Shown here: one piece after another, positions 8,171 to 17,827 of the stretch
How the letters are laid out: each line of letters starts with the position of its first letter
How positions within the stretch are numbered: position 1 is the first letter of the stretch
Assembly (NCBI RefSeq): GCF_002102265.1
Contig: NZ_LQPG01000014.1
Coordinates: 78,377 to 142,376, forward strand
DNA: 64,000 bases
Source of the DNA: Mycolicibacter longobardus
Lineage (GTDB): Bacteria > Actinomycetota > Actinomycetes > Mycobacteriales > Mycobacteriaceae
Reading direction: 5' to 3'
Position numbers and translations under genes: made by a program
Notes under the pieces: generated by a model
Database searches by the model: none
What the model saw: the letters and a program-made list of their open reading frames with translations, nothing else
What the model was told of the DNA's origin: nothing

Positions 8171-8187
8171 AACCTTTGGTAAAGGTT
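8171..8187. promoter_or_regulatory. Inverted repeat, candidate operator
   Basis: AACCTTT-GGT-AAAGGTT: two perfect 7-bp arms around 3 bp, inside the AT-rich stretch, about 100 bp upstream of the secreted-protein gene on the minus strand. The size is typical of a dimeric repressor site. The regulator is unknown. Confidence 0.4.
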
Positions 8188-8193
8188 GAGGTA

Positions 8194-8207
8194 TCTCAGC
8201 GCTGAGA
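8194..8207. promoter_or_regulatory. Perfect 14-bp palindrome, candidate operator
   Basis: TCTCAGCGCTGAGA has no spacer and lies only 6 bp from the inverted repeat at 8171-8187. The proximity of two different dyads suggests a composite control region. Function is inferred only. Confidence 0.4.
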
Positions 8208-8520
8208 CCCCGACCACGTGGTGCCGAACGTACCGGGGGTCGAAGTCGAGGCCGACAGCCGCTCCCCCCGAGCAGCGACACGACCCGTCTTGCTTGACAT
8301 CAGAAACATCACCTTGCCCATGCCACACAGGCTGTGTGGGAAGTTCCAGACGTTACATGAGTGATGCGAAGTTGTTATTGAGAACGGACGTTAACGTTAT
8401 GTAGAGGTTGAACCTGGCAGTCGGCTGTGGGACGCGGCGGGGTCAGACGACGGCACAGAGCCGTCGATCGCGCCATAAACTCTCCCACGTCAGGCCATTC
8501 CGCGGCCACGGCCCCGGGTT

Positions 8521-8526
8521 TAGACT
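8521..8526 (+). promoter_or_regulatory. Candidate -10 element for the 108-aa/778-aa unit
   Basis: TAGACT fits TANNNT. A start of transcription about 7 nt downstream would give a leader of roughly 28 nt containing the AGGAAG ribosome-binding motif (8550-8555). No clear -35 is seen. Confidence 0.35.
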
Positions 8527-8561
8527 TACCGTCTGGGCCACTGGCCACCAGGAAGTTTCCC

Positions 8562-8888
8562 TTGAACGACGGATGTTGCGGATCTGACACGCCCGAGCCG
8601 GGCGTCACCGACGATGACGAGTTCACCGCCGCGGTCGAAGAGTTGGCCGAGCACGAGAAGCGCCTCCTCGACCACTTGGCCGATCCCGCTGCCACCAAAG
8701 CGTTTCTGGCCGATCCGAGCGCAGTGCTACGGCGCCTGAAGATTCCGGTTCCCGCGGCGATAGCTCACCGGCTGCGACTGCCCGACGCCAATCGCATCGG
8801 GGACCTAACGGCCCGCCCGGTGGGCCTGCCCAACGGGCAGACCATCACCCCCCGGGCCAAGATTCGGATCGTCGGCCGAAAGCGCTGA
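8562..8888 (+). CDS. Small protein of unknown function, with weak similarity to nitrile-hydratase-type leader peptides
   Basis: 108 residues from a TTG start. AGGAAG lies 6 nt upstream, which is why this start was chosen over the Arg-rich extension reaching 8427. A Cys-Cys pair sits near the N-terminus (DGCCGS), followed by an acidic helix (DDDEFTAAVEELAEHEKRLLDHL). Then FLADPSAVLRRLKIPVPAAI resembles by eye the FLADPKAVL...VP segment of NHLP-type RiPP leaders. The basic tail ends TPRAKIRIVGRKR. Its stop lies 1 nt before the ATG of the 778-aa protein, so the two are translated together. Function is not assigned; the leader resemblance is only suggestive. Confidence 0.6.
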   Translation: MNDGCCGSDTPEPGVTDDDEFTAAVEELAEHEKRLLDHLADPAATKAFLADPSAVLRRLKIPVPAAIAHRLRLPDANRIGDLTARPVGLPNGQTITPRAKIRIVGRKR

Positions 8889-8889
8889 G

Positions 8890-11226
8890 ATGGCCGGTCA
8901 GCAAAGCGCCGGGTTCGACCTGGTGATGGAGTTCTCCGAAACCCCATTGCAGGAACTGCTCGGCGTCTTCTTCGACACCAGCGACTTCCTGTGCACGCTG
9001 CTGAACCTGCTGGCCATCCCCTGCGAGGGATTCAACGTGTCCGTCAGTCTCGACCGCCCAGCCGGCTCGGTGCTCACCGCCGCGCAGACCGATGCCGTCG
9101 ACATCCAGCTCACCGCAACGCTCGGCGTCGCGTGGCGGCTCCGGCTGATCGCCGGGGTCGACGTCGACCGGGGCACCCCCGGGCTCAACCAGGTCCGGCT
9201 GAACCTGCGCGACCGGCTCTACCATCTGTCCGGGACCATCGGATCAGCCCCGGCGGACACCACCGCGCTGTCGGACTACCTGCGCAACACCGTTGCGGCG
9301 ATACCGCTTCCGGTGGCCATGACGGTCAGCACCGACCCGAATGCATCCACCCTCACCCCCACCCGGCTGGACGTAAAGATCATCGACGGCGCCGTCGGCG
9401 AGAACGCGTTCGCCGTGTGCGTCACCTACGGCGGCGGCACCCCCGGCAGTCTCGCGAACCTGACCACGAGTGCGATCCCGGACGGCAGCACCGCCACCCT
9501 GATGATGGGGTTCGGCTGGCTGCTGCGACTGATGGAGCCCGCTATCGAAGCCGGGATCGGCTTGGCACCAGGCGATTTCGAGGACGGTCACCTCACCCGC
9601 TCCGTCGTGATCGACCACGACGAAGACGTCAGGCTGACCCGGCTCGATTTCACGCTCGAGGACGGCTTCATACAGGTGCGCTCGCGGGTGGAGAAGAGCG
9701 GGACGTGCTATGACGCCAGCGCGGATTTCGGCGGGAACTTCCGGCTCGAGGTGCGCAACGGTGAACTTCGCGTCGATGCCGACCTCTCCGACCCCGACAT
9801 GGACATCGATGTCCCCTGGTACTGCTGGCTCGGTGCCGCGGTCCTCGGTGCGCTGCTCGGCGGCATCGTCGGCGCCGTCCTGCTGCCGGTGCTGTTGCAC
9901 CTGGTGACCTCGACGGTCGAAGACGTGGTCAACACCGTCGCGGACACCGTCACCTCCGCGATCAACTCCGCCACCCCGTCGGTGAACGTTCCCGCGATCG
10001 GCTTCAATCTGCTGTTTCAGAACGCGTTCGTCGACGACATCGGCGTCGGCTGCCGTGTCGTCGTCACCGACACCGCACCGGTGCGGTGCCAGGGCGTCGT
10101 GCGGCTTCGCCCCGGCCAGCAGTTGGACCTGGACAACGGCGCGGTCGGCGGCGTCGTGGACGGAGCCGATCTGCGCTGGACCGGCGGCGGCACCCGGGCG
10201 AGCCTGGAAGCGCTGTGCGTGACGCGCATCGCCGACACCAATGACATCCGGTTCGGCGCGATCCCGCGATACCGGCTCTACGGGCTGAGGTATTCCCGCC
10301 GGCTGATCCCGGTCAGTGAGCTCGGGCACCTGGCGGTCATCAACCTGCCGATCCTGCCCGACATCGAGTTCTTCGCCCCCAGCCTGTCGGTGTACGCGGT
10401 CCGCACCAATGAGCGCAGGATCGCCCTGATCCAGGCCATCGACCTCGACGACGACACGGTGACGCTGCGGTACAAGACGTTCGGCGTCGCCGACCCGACA
10501 GTGCGGATACTGGGTGATTTCGCCTGCCCGCCACGCACACACGGTCCGGTGGTGCTCGACGGGAAGATCGATGTGGACACCGTCATCACCCGCGCCCCGC
10601 ATCAGCCCCGGACCGCATTGCCGGCCAAACTGACACCGTTGCTCTCTCGCACCACCAGTGCACCCGGCGCGCCCTTGCCGGCGGCCGAGGTGTCCCGGCT
10701 GGAGGAGATGGCAGCGCTGGAGGGGACGCTGGGTGGCAGCGCCCAGGTGCAACTGCGCTCGCGTGATGCGCGGGTCTCACTGCCGGCCAGCGAACTGCTG
10801 GTCCTCGCTGACCGTCGGCCGATCGCCATGTCCGACGCCCTCCCGCGCCGGCTGGCCGTCATTCTCGTCCTGCGGCAGCGCACCGCGGTGTTCACCGCAG
10901 TCGTCGACCACATCATCGATGTCCGATCGGTGACGTGGTGGATCAACCGGACGTTGCTCGATCCCGCGGTCGGCGCGGAACAGATCGACGGGGTGGGCTA
11001 TACGTTCAGCCAGTCCGGTCTTGGCCTGACCCTGACCACCGACGCCACCACGGCCTATGAATTCGAGTTGCGGGTCGCGGTGGAGAACGCCAACGCCGAC
11101 CGCTTCATCACGTCGCGATGTGTGTCCTTCAACCCGATCTGCCGGCGAACGTTTCGGGTGCTCGGGCACTGGCGCGAGCTGGTCGGCGTGGTCCCGGGCC
11201 TGCCCACCTCGATACCCGGGAAATAG
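8890..11226 (+). CDS. Large protein of unknown function with a central glycine-rich membrane segment
   Basis: 778 residues, no signal peptide. The N-terminal half is beta-rich with amphipathic openings (FDLVMEFSETPLQELL). A hydrophobic, Gly/Ala-rich segment follows an aromatic border WYCWLG (W310), about residues 313-338, with small-residue spacing of a glycine zipper (GALLGGIVGAVL). A long amphipathic helix comes next (STVEDVVNTVADTVTSAIN), then a second beta-rich half. The alternation recalls lipid-binding TULIP-like or membrane-inserting proteins, but I cannot identify a family. It is coupled to the 108-aa gene upstream and followed by an opposing DUF5615 module. It is a true coding sequence by length, codon pattern and coupling. 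Confidence 0.75.
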   Translation: MAGQQSAGFDLVMEFSETPLQELLGVFFDTSDFLCTLLNLLAIPCEGFNVSVSLDRPAGSVLTAAQTDAVDIQLTATLGVAWRLRLIAGVDVDRGTPGLNQVRLNLRDRLYHLSGTIGSAPADTTALSDYLRNTVAAIPLPVAMTVSTDPNASTLTPTRLDVKIIDGAVGENAFAVCVTYGGGTPGSLANLTTSAIPDGSTATLMMGFGWLLRLMEPAIEAGIGLAPGDFEDGHLTRSVVIDHDEDVRLTRLDFTLEDGFIQVRSRVEKSGTCYDASADFGGNFRLEVRNGELRVDADLSDPDMDIDVPWYCWLGAAVLGALLGGIVGAVLLPVLLHLVTSTVEDVVNTVADTVTSAINSATPSVNVPAIGFNLLFQNAFVDDIGVGCRVVVTDTAPVRCQGVVRLRPGQQLDLDNGAVGGVVDGADLRWTGGGTRASLEALCVTRIADTNDIRFGAIPRYRLYGLRYSRRLIPVSELGHLAVINLPILPDIEFFAPSLSVYAVRTNERRIALIQAIDLDDDTVTLRYKTFGVADPTVRILGDFACPPRTHGPVVLDGKIDVDTVITRAPHQPRTALPAKLTPLLSRTTSAPGAPLPAAEVSRLEEMAALEGTLGGSAQVQLRSRDARVSLPASELLVLADRRPIAMSDALPRRLAVILVLRQRTAVFTAVVDHIIDVRSVTWWINRTLLDPAVGAEQIDGVGYTFSQSGLGLTLTTDATTAYEFELRVAVENANADRFITSRCVSFNPICRRTFRVLGHWRELVGVVPGLPTSIPGK

Positions 11227-11251
11227 GGCGTGCCAAGACCGCAACGGCAGA

Positions 11252-11638
11252 TCAGGTCGCATCGCGCTCAGTGGCCGGTTCGAGCCACCAGACACCGCCG
11301 GCCGTGGTCGTCGCGTCGCTGCGGCACACCTCATCGAGGGCAGCGATCAGGCGCCCGATGAAACGGCGGTTGCGCGGGAAAGCAATGTCCGAGGTATAGA
11401 TCAGCTGGGGCACGGCCTCCCCCGCTGCACTGCGTTGGCGCCGTAGCCGCTCGAAATCGACAACATTGTTGGTGACCAGGGTGCGGTCGTCATCGACGGC
11501 GCGTTGCACAAGGTCCGCATCCGCAGCTCCACGCAGCGCAGAGTCGGTGGCCACCGCCAGACAGTCGTGGCCGCGGGCGTTCAACTCGGTTGCCACGCGC
11601 GGATGGAACATCTCGTCGAGAAGCAGCCGCGCGGTCAC
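11252..11638 (-). CDS. DUF5615-family PIN-like protein (probable toxin)
   Basis: 128 residues. It opens LLLDEMFHPRVATELNARGHD and continues with DADLVQRAVDDDRTLVTNNVVDFERL, the Mut7-C/DUF5615 PIN-like pattern, with Asp residues at the expected places (first strand, the DADL helix and the VTNN.VDF segment). Such proteins form toxin-antitoxin-like pairs. Its ATG overlaps the stop of the upstream gene (ATGA), so the two are coupled. The C-terminus is Thr/Asp rich. Confidence 0.8.
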   Translation of the reverse strand: MTARLLLDEMFHPRVATELNARGHDCLAVATDSALRGAADADLVQRAVDDDRTLVTNNVVDFERLRRQRSAAGEAVPQLIYTSDIAFPRNRRFIGRLIAALDEVCRSDATTTAGGVWWLEPATERDAT

Positions 11639-12075
11639 CGACCGAGTAACTCTTGCTCACGCCGCCAGCGCAGCTGGGCCTCGGCCGCCTCGGCCTCTGC
11701 CCGGGCAATCCAGCCGTCGATCTCGGCGGGGAAGGCCGCCTGGTAAGCGATCGCGGCGTGGATCAACCTGGCCTCTACCCCGCTCGTCTCACTGACCAGC
11801 GCCACCAGGGCCGCCGGATCGAGGTCGGGCTCCGCGCTACGCGCGCTACGCAACGCCCGCGCGACCTCCCATACGTCGGGCCCGCCAACTAGTCCCGCCC
11901 GACGTCCGGCCGGCCCGTCGCGAAACACGATCAACGGGTGTTCCTGGACGCGCAACGCCTCGTCCACCAGTTGGTTGGTCGCCGCAGATGCGCTCAGTCC
12001 GGGGTGCGCCGCCACGAATCGAGCCAGGCGGGCGGCGACATCGGCATCGAAACGAACAGACGTGGGACTACCCAT
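11635..12075 (-). CDS. Putative antitoxin paired with a DUF5615 toxin
   Basis: 146 residues. The N-terminal 45 residues (SVRFDADVAARLARFVAAHPGLSASAATNQLVDEAL) look like a ribbon-helix-helix DNA-binding domain. The remainder contains FRDGPAGRRAGLVGGPDVWEVA, a pattern found in DUF433-like antitoxins, and ends in a long charged helix (ARAEAEAAEAQLRWRREQE). It is inferred to neutralise the downstream PIN-like protein and repress the pair. The pair lies between the 778-aa gene and dnaE1, a typical accessory insertion. Confidence 0.72.
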   Translation of the reverse strand: MGSPTSVRFDADVAARLARFVAAHPGLSASAATNQLVDEALRVQEHPLIVFRDGPAGRRAGLVGGPDVWEVARALRSARSAEPDLDPAALVALVSETSGVEARLIHAAIAYQAAFPAEIDGWIARAEAEAAEAQLRWRREQELLGR

Positions 12076-12214
12076 GGCTACATTGTAGTTATCGGTAGTA
12101 GACGTGCGCTACCCGCCAAAACACCCGGGCAAGCTAGCTCTGGCTGATGATGCCGCCGCGGCGTGTCAGTTCTGCCCATGGACTGACAGACGAAGAATCG
12201 CGCCGGTGCGCGCT

Positions 12215-15200
12215 CTACCCGCCCAGGCAACCCGGCCCCAGCAGCGCCTTCAAGTCCCCCATCAGCGCCGAGGACGGCGTCACCCGCAGCGAGGGATCCA
12301 GTTCCAGCACCGTGATCCGCTCGCCGCTGATCAACCGCAGCTGCACCTGCGCGGTTCCCGGATGCCGGGTCAGTACCTGCTTGAGTGCGCTGACCTTGTC
12401 CATGGTGCACTGCCGGGTCGGCAGGCTGACCGCCAACGGCCGGTCCGCGGCGTTGGCTGAGAAGTCGGGAACCACCAGCTCGTTGGCGATCAAAGAGATC
12501 CGGTCATCGCGGATGTTCACCTTGGCGCTGACCAGCACGACGGCGTCGTCGACCACCTCGGCGCCGTAGGCCGAGTAGGTCTGCGGGAAGAACATCACCT
12601 CGATGCCGCCGGTGAGGTCCTCCAGTTGCGCTGAGGCCCAGGGCAGGCCGTTCTTGTTCACCCGGCGGTTCACCGATGCCAGAATTCCGCCGACCCGCAC
12701 CTGGGTGTCAGAGGCGATATCGCCCTCCAGGATCGCGGGAATCTGCGTGTCGACCTGGGCGGCCAGCAGATGCGCGATGCCGTTGAGCGGATGCCCGGAG
12801 ACATAGAGCCCCAACATCTCCCGCTCCAGGGCCAGTTTGTGCTTGTCGGCCCACTCCTCATCCGGCACCTTGATGCCGAAAACCGCGTCGGTGGCCACGC
12901 TTTCGCCCTCGCCGCCGCCGAACAGGTCGAACTGCCCCATCGCCTCGGCCTTCTTGGTGCCCAGCACCGAGTCGACGGCGTCGGTGTGCACCAGGAACAG
13001 GCCCTTGCGCGGATGCCCCAACGAGTCGAAGGCGCCGGCCTTGATCAAGGACTCGGTGACCTTCTTGTTGCAGGCGGCGATGTCGATTTTGTTCAGGTAG
13101 TCCGAGAAATCGGTGAACCGGCCCTTGCGCGTCCGGGTGGCGATGAGCGACCCGACGACGTTCGCACCGACGTTGCGCACCGCGCCCAGCCCATAGCGGA
13201 TGTCGGCGCCCACCGAGGCGAAGTTCAGCTCGGATTCGTTGACGTCGGGCGGCAACACGGTGATGCCCAACCGGCGACAGTCCGCCAGGTACACCGCGGC
13301 CTTGTCCTTGTCGTCGCCGACCGAAGTCAACAGGCCCGCCATGTATTCGGCCGGGTAGTTGGCCTTCAGGTAGGCGGTCCAGTACGACACCAGGCCGTAG
13401 CCGGCGGCGTGCGACTTGTTGAACGCATAGCCGGCAAACGGAAGGATGGTGTCCCACAACGCCTTTACGGCACGTTCGGAGAACCCGTTGGCCGTCATCC
13501 CCTCGTAGAAGCCTTTGTACTCGGCCTCCAGCACTTCAAGCTTCTTCTTGCCCATGGCCTTACGCAGCGCATCGGCCTTGCCCATCGAGTAGGAGGCCAC
13601 CTTCTGGGCGATGAACATGATCTGCTCTTGGTAGACGATCAGGCCGTAGGTCTCCGACAGGATGTCGCGCAGCGGATCTTCGAGCTCGGGATGGATGGGC
13701 TTGATGGCCTGGCGATTGTTTTTTCGGTCGGCGTAGTCATTGTGGGCGTTCATGCCCATCGGGCCGGGCCGGTACAGCGCGAGTACTGCGACGATGTCGT
13801 TGAACTCGGTGGGCTGCATGCGCCGCAGCAGGTCACGCATCGGGCCGCCGTCGAGCTGAAACACCCCGAGGGTGTCACCACGGCCCAGCAGTTCGTAGGT
13901 GCGCGGGTCGTCCATGGGCAGAGTGTCGAGGTCCAGATCCACCCCCCGGTTGGCTTTGATGTTCTCCAGACAGTCGCCGATGATGGTGAGGTTGCGCAGG
14001 CCCAGGAAGTCCATCTTCAGCAGGCCGATTTCCTCACACGACGGGTAGTCCCAGCCGGTGATGATGGCGCCGTCCTGCGGACGCTTCCACAACGGGATCG
14101 CGTCGATCAGCGGCTCGGAGCTCATGATCACCGCGCAGGCGTGCACGCCGGCGTTGCGGACCAGGCCCTCCAGCCCGCGCGCCGTCTCGTAGATGGTGCG
14201 CACGTCGGGATCGGTGTCGATCAGCCCGCGGACCTCGGCGGCCTCCTTGTACCGCTCGTGGTTCGGGTCGGTGATGCCCGACAGCGGGATGTCCTTGGCC
14301 ATGATCGGCGGCGGCAGCGCCTTGGTGATCCGGTCGGCGATGGCATACCCGGGTTGACCGTAGTGCACACGCGCCGAATCCTTCAGCGCCGCTTTGGTTT
14401 TAATGGTGCCGAAGGTGATCACCTGGGCGACCCGGTCACTGCCCCACCGCTCGGCGGCATAGCGCACCATCTCGCCGCGGCGGCGGTCGTCGAAGTCGAT
14501 GTCGATGTCGGGGGCCGACGGCCGTTCCGGGTTGAGGAAGCGTTCGAACAGCAGCCCGTGCGGGATCGGGTCGATATTGGTGATGCCCAGCGCGTAGGCC
14601 ACCAGCGATCCGGCCGCCGAACCGCGGCCCGGGCCCACCCGGATGTTGATCGAGCGCGCGTAGTTGATCAGGTCCGCGACGATCAGGAAGTAGGACGGAA
14701 ATCCCTTGCCGCAGATGACATCGATCTCGTAATCGGCGCGCTCGGTGTACTCGCTCGGCACGCCCGCCGGAAAGCGCCGTTCTAAACCGGCCCGCACCTC
14801 GTGCCGAAGCCAGGAGCCCTGATCGTGCCCGTCGGGAACCGGGAACACCGGCATGCGGTCCCGCGGGGTCCAGACGTCGGCGTAGGACTGCACCCGCTCG
14901 GCGATCAGCAGGGTGGAGTCGCACGCCTCGGGCAGCACATCGTCCCAGAGCGCGCGCATCTCAGCGGCCGACTTCAGGTAGTAGCCGTCGCCGTCGAACT
15001 TGAACCGGGTGGGGTCCGACAATGTCTTGCCGGTCTGCACGCACAGCAGGGCCTCATGGTTCTGCGAGGCGTCGCGGGTGACGTAGTGGCAGTCGTTGGT
15101 GGCCAACGTCGGGATGCCGAGCTTGCGACCGACTTCCAGCAGCCCGTCGCGCACCCGGCGCTCGATGGACAGCCCGTGGTCCATCACCTCCAGGAAATAA

Positions 15201-15766
15201 TTCTCGGCGCCGAAGATCTCCCGCCACTTCGCGGCCGACTCCAACGCCTCGCGCTCCTGGCCCAGGCGCAGCCGGGTCTGCACCTCACCGGACGGGCAGC
15301 CGGTGGTGGCGATGATGCCCTCGGCGTGCTCGGCGATGATCTCGGCGTCCATCCGCGACCACTTGCCGAGCTGACCCTCGAAGGAGGCCAGCGAGGACAG
15401 CCTGAACAGGTTGCGCAGCCCGGTGGCGTTCTCGGCGACCATGGTCAGGTGGGTGTAGGAGCCGCTGCCGGAGACGTCGTCGCTCTTCTGGCCGGGATCG
15501 CCCCAGTGGATCCGGCGGGTGTCAAACCGGGAAGCGGGCGCGATGTACGCCTCCACCCCGATGATCGGCTTGATGCCGACCTTGGTGGCCGCGTTGTAGA
15601 ACTCGCTGGCGCCGAACATGTTTCCGTGGTCAGTCATCCCGATCGCGGGCATCTCGAGGCGCTGCGCCTCGGCCAGCATGGGGGCGATCTTCGCCGCGCC
15701 ATCGAGCATCGAGTACTCGGTGTGGTTATGCAGGTGCACGAAGGACCGCGAAGATGAACTGTCCAT
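12215..15766 (-). CDS. dnaE1: DNA polymerase III subunit alpha
   Basis: 1183 residues, the usual length of mycobacterial DnaE1. It replicates the chromosome. The N-terminal PHP domain starts [19 protein letters not shown], a metal-binding HxH pattern; in mycobacteria this domain provides proofreading. The polymerase catalytic aspartates are in [12 protein letters not shown] (about residues 420-424). [18 protein letters not shown] and [23 protein letters not shown] are conserved palm and fingers segments, and an OB-fold ([16 protein letters not shown]) lies near the C-terminus. It is divergent from the dodecin gene. Confidence 0.97.
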   Translation of the reverse strand: MDSSSSRSFVHLHNHTEYSMLDGAAKIAPMLAEAQRLEMPAIGMTDHGNMFGASEFYNAATKVGIKPIIGVEAYIAPASRFDTRRIHWGDPGQKSDDVSGSGSYTHLTMVAENATGLRNLFRLSSLASFEGQLGKWSRMDAEIIAEHAEGIIATTGCPSGEVQTRLRLGQEREALESAAKWREIFGAENYFLEVMDHGLSIERRVRDGLLEVGRKLGIPTLATNDCHYVTRDASQNHEALLCVQTGKTLSDPTRFKFDGDGYYLKSAAEMRALWDDVLPEACDSTLLIAERVQSYADVWTPRDRMPVFPVPDGHDQGSWLRHEVRAGLERRFPAGVPSEYTERADYEIDVICGKGFPSYFLIVADLINYARSINIRVGPGRGSAAGSLVAYALGITNIDPIPHGLLFERFLNPERPSAPDIDIDFDDRRRGEMVRYAAERWGSDRVAQVITFGTIKTKAALKDSARVHYGQPGYAIADRITKALPPPIMAKDIPLSGITDPNHERYKEAAEVRGLIDTDPDVRTIYETARGLEGLVRNAGVHACAVIMSSEPLIDAIPLWKRPQDGAIITGWDYPSCEEIGLLKMDFLGLRNLTIIGDCLENIKANRGVDLDLDTLPMDDPRTYELLGRGDTLGVFQLDGGPMRDLLRRMQPTEFNDIVAVLALYRPGPMGMNAHNDYADRKNNRQAIKPIHPELEDPLRDILSETYGLIVYQEQIMFIAQKVASYSMGKADALRKAMGKKKLEVLEAEYKGFYEGMTANGFSERAVKALWDTILPFAGYAFNKSHAAGYGLVSYWTAYLKANYPAEYMAGLLTSVGDDKDKAAVYLADCRRLGITVLPPDVNESELNFASVGADIRYGLGAVRNVGANVVGSLIATRTRKGRFTDFSDYLNKIDIAACNKKVTESLIKAGAFDSLGHPRKGLFLVHTDAVDSVLGTKKAEAMGQFDLFGGGEGESVATDAVFGIKVPDEEWADKHKLALEREMLGLYVSGHPLNGIAHLLAAQVDTQIPAILEGDIASDTQVRVGGILASVNRRVNKNGLPWASAQLEDLTGGIEVMFFPQTYSAYGAEVVDDAVVLVSAKVNIRDDRISLIANELVVPDFSANAADRPLAVSLPTRQCTMDKVSALKQVLTRHPGTAQVQLRLISGERITVLELDPSLRVTPSSALMGDLKALLGPGCLGG

Positions 15767-15900
15767 AGGACCGCCAGTCTATGGCCGCGCACCGACCGAT
15801 CTCGGCGTGTCGTGGTGGGTGTGTCTCTGCGACCTTCCCGGGACAGCGGCCGCCCCCGTGCACTACGTTGAGATTCGGCTGAAGCGGAGGAGATTCATAC

Positions 15901-16128
15901 ATGAGCGTGTACCGGGTGATCGACATCATCGGGACCAGCCCGTCGTCCTGGGAGAACGCCGCGGCCGAAGCGGTGCACCGGGCCAAGCAGACCATCGACG
16001 ACATCCGCGTCGCTCAGGTCGTCGAGCAGGACCTCACCCTCGACGACAAGGGCGGGATCATCTACCGCACCAAGCTGCGGATCTCTTTCAAGATCCGGCC
16101 GCCCAAGTCGGCGAACGACGCCGACTGA
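15901..16128 (+). CDS. Dodecin family flavin-binding protein
   Basis: 75 residues: MSVYRVIDIIGTSPSSWENAA, AVHRAKQTI and a beta-strand tail YRTKLRISFKIRP are the dodecin fold (three strands and one helix). Dodecins form dodecamers that store or buffer FMN, riboflavin or CoA. The W of SPSSWENA is the flavin-stacking residue. A GGAGG-type ribosome-binding site (about 15888-15893) precedes the ATG. The methyltransferase gene follows 8 nt after the stop, so they are probably co-transcribed. Confidence 0.92.
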   Translation: MSVYRVIDIIGTSPSSWENAAAEAVHRAKQTIDDIRVAQVVEQDLTLDDKGGIIYRTKLRISFKIRPPKSANDAD

Positions 16129-16136
16129 CGGCGCCG

Positions 16137-16898
16137 ATGCCGCGGAGCTTCGACGAGCTGGTAGCCGAGGCCGTCGCCGCGCCGGTCGATGGCTGGGATT
16201 TCTCCTGGCTGGACGGTCGGGCCACCGAAGAGCGCCCATCGTGGGGTTATCAGCGGCTGATGAGTCATCGGCTCGCGGCAGCGACGGCCGGCCTCGACCT
16301 GCAGACCGGCGGCGGCGAAGTCCTGGCCGGCGCCGAGGCGTTCCCGCCCGCCATGGCCGCCACCGAGTCGTGGCCGCCGAATGCCGCTCGCGCCACGCAG
16401 CTGCTGCATCCGCGGGGTGTCGTGGTGGTGGTGACGCCGGATCACCCGCCGCTGCCGTTCGCCGATGAGGCGTTCGACCTGGTCACCAGTCGACACCCGA
16501 TTGTGGTGTGGTGGTCGGAGATCGCCCGGGTACTCAAGCCGGGCGGTGGCTACCTGGCTCAGCACATCGGGCCGGGCACCGTCGGTGAGCTGGCCGACTA
16601 CTTCGACGCACCGCCCGCCGCCCGGCACGCCGCGTCGGATGTGGCGGGTCAGGTCGCCGAGGCCCGAGCCGTCGGCCTGCATCCGGTGGACGCGCGCATG
16701 GAGCGGCTGCGGGTGGAGTTCTTCGACGTCGGGTCGGTGATCTACTTCCTGCGCAAGGTGATCTGGATCGTGCCGGGCTTCACCGTCGAAGGCCATCTGG
16801 ACCGGCTGCGTGAGTTGCACGAACTCATCGAGGCGCGGGGCCCGTTCGTCGCGCACGCCACGCGGGTGCTCATCGAGGCCCGCAAGCCGGCGCGCTGA
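16137..16898 (+). CDS. SAM-dependent methyltransferase
   Basis: 253 residues from ATG 16137. Rossmann-type methyltransferase features include a region with a degenerate motif I (LDLQTGGGEVLAG), then VVVVTPDHPPLPFADEAFDLVTSRHP, then EIARVLKPGGGYLAQHIG. It resembles the class I family of unknown small-molecule substrates seen across actinobacteria. The in-frame upstream extension to 15618 runs through the dodecin gene and was rejected. Its end converges with the RluD-type gene, 1 nt away. Confidence 0.85.
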   Translation: MPRSFDELVAEAVAAPVDGWDFSWLDGRATEERPSWGYQRLMSHRLAAATAGLDLQTGGGEVLAGAEAFPPAMAATESWPPNAARATQLLHPRGVVVVVTPDHPPLPFADEAFDLVTSRHPIVVWWSEIARVLKPGGGYLAQHIGPGTVGELADYFDAPPAARHAASDVAGQVAEARAVGLHPVDARMERLRVEFFDVGSVIYFLRKVIWIVPGFTVEGHLDRLRELHELIEARGPFVAHATRVLIEARKPAR

Positions 16899-16899
16899 C

Positions 16900-17820
16900 T
16901 CAGCGCCGCAGGACGTCCAGGGCGTGCTGCAGATCGGCTGGGTATTCGCTGGTGATCTCCATGCGCCGTCCGTCGCCGGGATGGGCGAACGCCAGCGAGC
17001 GGGCATGCAGCCATTGACGTTCCAGGCCGAGCTTGCGGGCCAGCGTCGGATCCGCGCCGTAGGTCAGGTCACCGCAGCACGGATGGCGCAGGGCCGAGAA
17101 ATGCACCCGGATCTGGTGGGTGCGGCCGGTTTCCAGGTGCACGTCGAGCAGGCTGGCGGCCACGAACGCCTCCAGCGTGTCGTAGTGGGTGATGCTGTGC
17201 CGGCCGTCCGCGGTGACCGCGAATTTCCAGTCCGGCCCGTGGTGCCGGCCGATCGGTGCGTCGATGGTGCCGCTGGACGGGTCCGGATGGCCCTGCACCA
17301 GCGCGTGGTAGCGCTTTTCGACAGTGCGGGCCTTGAAGGCGCGTTTGAGCGCGGTGTAGGCGCGTTCGGAGATCGCCACCACCATCACCCCGGAGGTGCC
17401 GACATCCAGACGGTGCACGATGCCCTGGCGTTCCGGCACCCCTGAGGTGGTGATCCGGTAGCCGGCCGCGGCCAGCCCACCCAGCACGGTGGGCCCGCTC
17501 CAGCCCACCGACGCATGCGCGGCCACCCCGGCGGGCTTGTCGACGGCAACGATGTCGGCGTCGGAGTACAGGATCGTCATGCCCTCGACCTCGGCCGGGG
17601 TGTTCTCCAGCGGGGGCGGGGCCTCGGGCAGCCGCACCTGCAGCCACGCACCGGCGGCCAGCCGATCGGACTTGCCCACCGGTGATCCGTCCAATTCGAC
17701 GTCACCGTTCTCGGCCAGGGTCGCGACCACGGTCCGTGACAGGCCCAACAGTCGGGCCAGTCCGGCGTCGACCCGCATGCCGGCCAGCCCCTCCGGGACC
17801 GGCATGGATCGTTCCGTCAC
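16900..17820 (-). CDS. RluA/RluD-family pseudouridine synthase
   Basis: 306 residues. An N-terminal S4 RNA-binding domain ([25 protein letters not shown]) is followed by the catalytic domain with [14 protein letters not shown], whose Asp is the nucleophile, then [15 protein letters not shown] and [12 protein letters not shown]. It converts specific uridines in 23S rRNA to pseudouridine; mycobacterial orthologues (Rv1540) are annotated as RluD-like. It is separated by 7 nt from the upstream lspA, a conserved operon pair. Confidence 0.93.
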   Translation of the reverse strand: MTERSMPVPEGLAGMRVDAGLARLLGLSRTVVATLAENGDVELDGSPVGKSDRLAAGAWLQVRLPEAPPPLENTPAEVEGMTILYSDADIVAVDKPAGVAAHASVGWSGPTVLGGLAAAGYRITTSGVPERQGIVHRLDVGTSGVMVVAISERAYTALKRAFKARTVEKRYHALVQGHPDPSSGTIDAPIGRHHGPDWKFAVTADGRHSITHYDTLEAFVAASLLDVHLETGRTHQIRVHFSALRHPCCGDLTYGADPTLARKLGLERQWLHARSLAFAHPGDGRRMEITSEYPADLQHALDVLRR

Positions 17821-17827
17821 AGCCGCA

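Larger units (their letters stand above)
8073..8561. other. Long regulatory intergenic region (489 bp), no gene seen
   Basis: No convincing coding frame on either strand. It is locally AT-rich (8155-8190), unlike its neighbours. It contains palindromes at 8171-8187, 8194-8207 and 8388-8397, and the 11-mer CCAGACGTTAC twice (8124-8134 and 8346-8356). A TTGACA at 8150 has no partner -10 at proper spacing. The region lies between a minus-strand secreted protein and the plus-strand 108-aa/778-aa pair, so it probably carries both promoters. Confidence 0.6.

Noticed and set aside
8150..8178. A TTGACA-based sigma-A promoter
   Set aside because: There is no acceptable -10 hexamer 16-18 bp downstream. 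The match alone is not enough.
12770..14785. A 671-residue plus-strand open frame
   Set aside because: Antisense to dnaE1, with typical shadow composition and no start signal.
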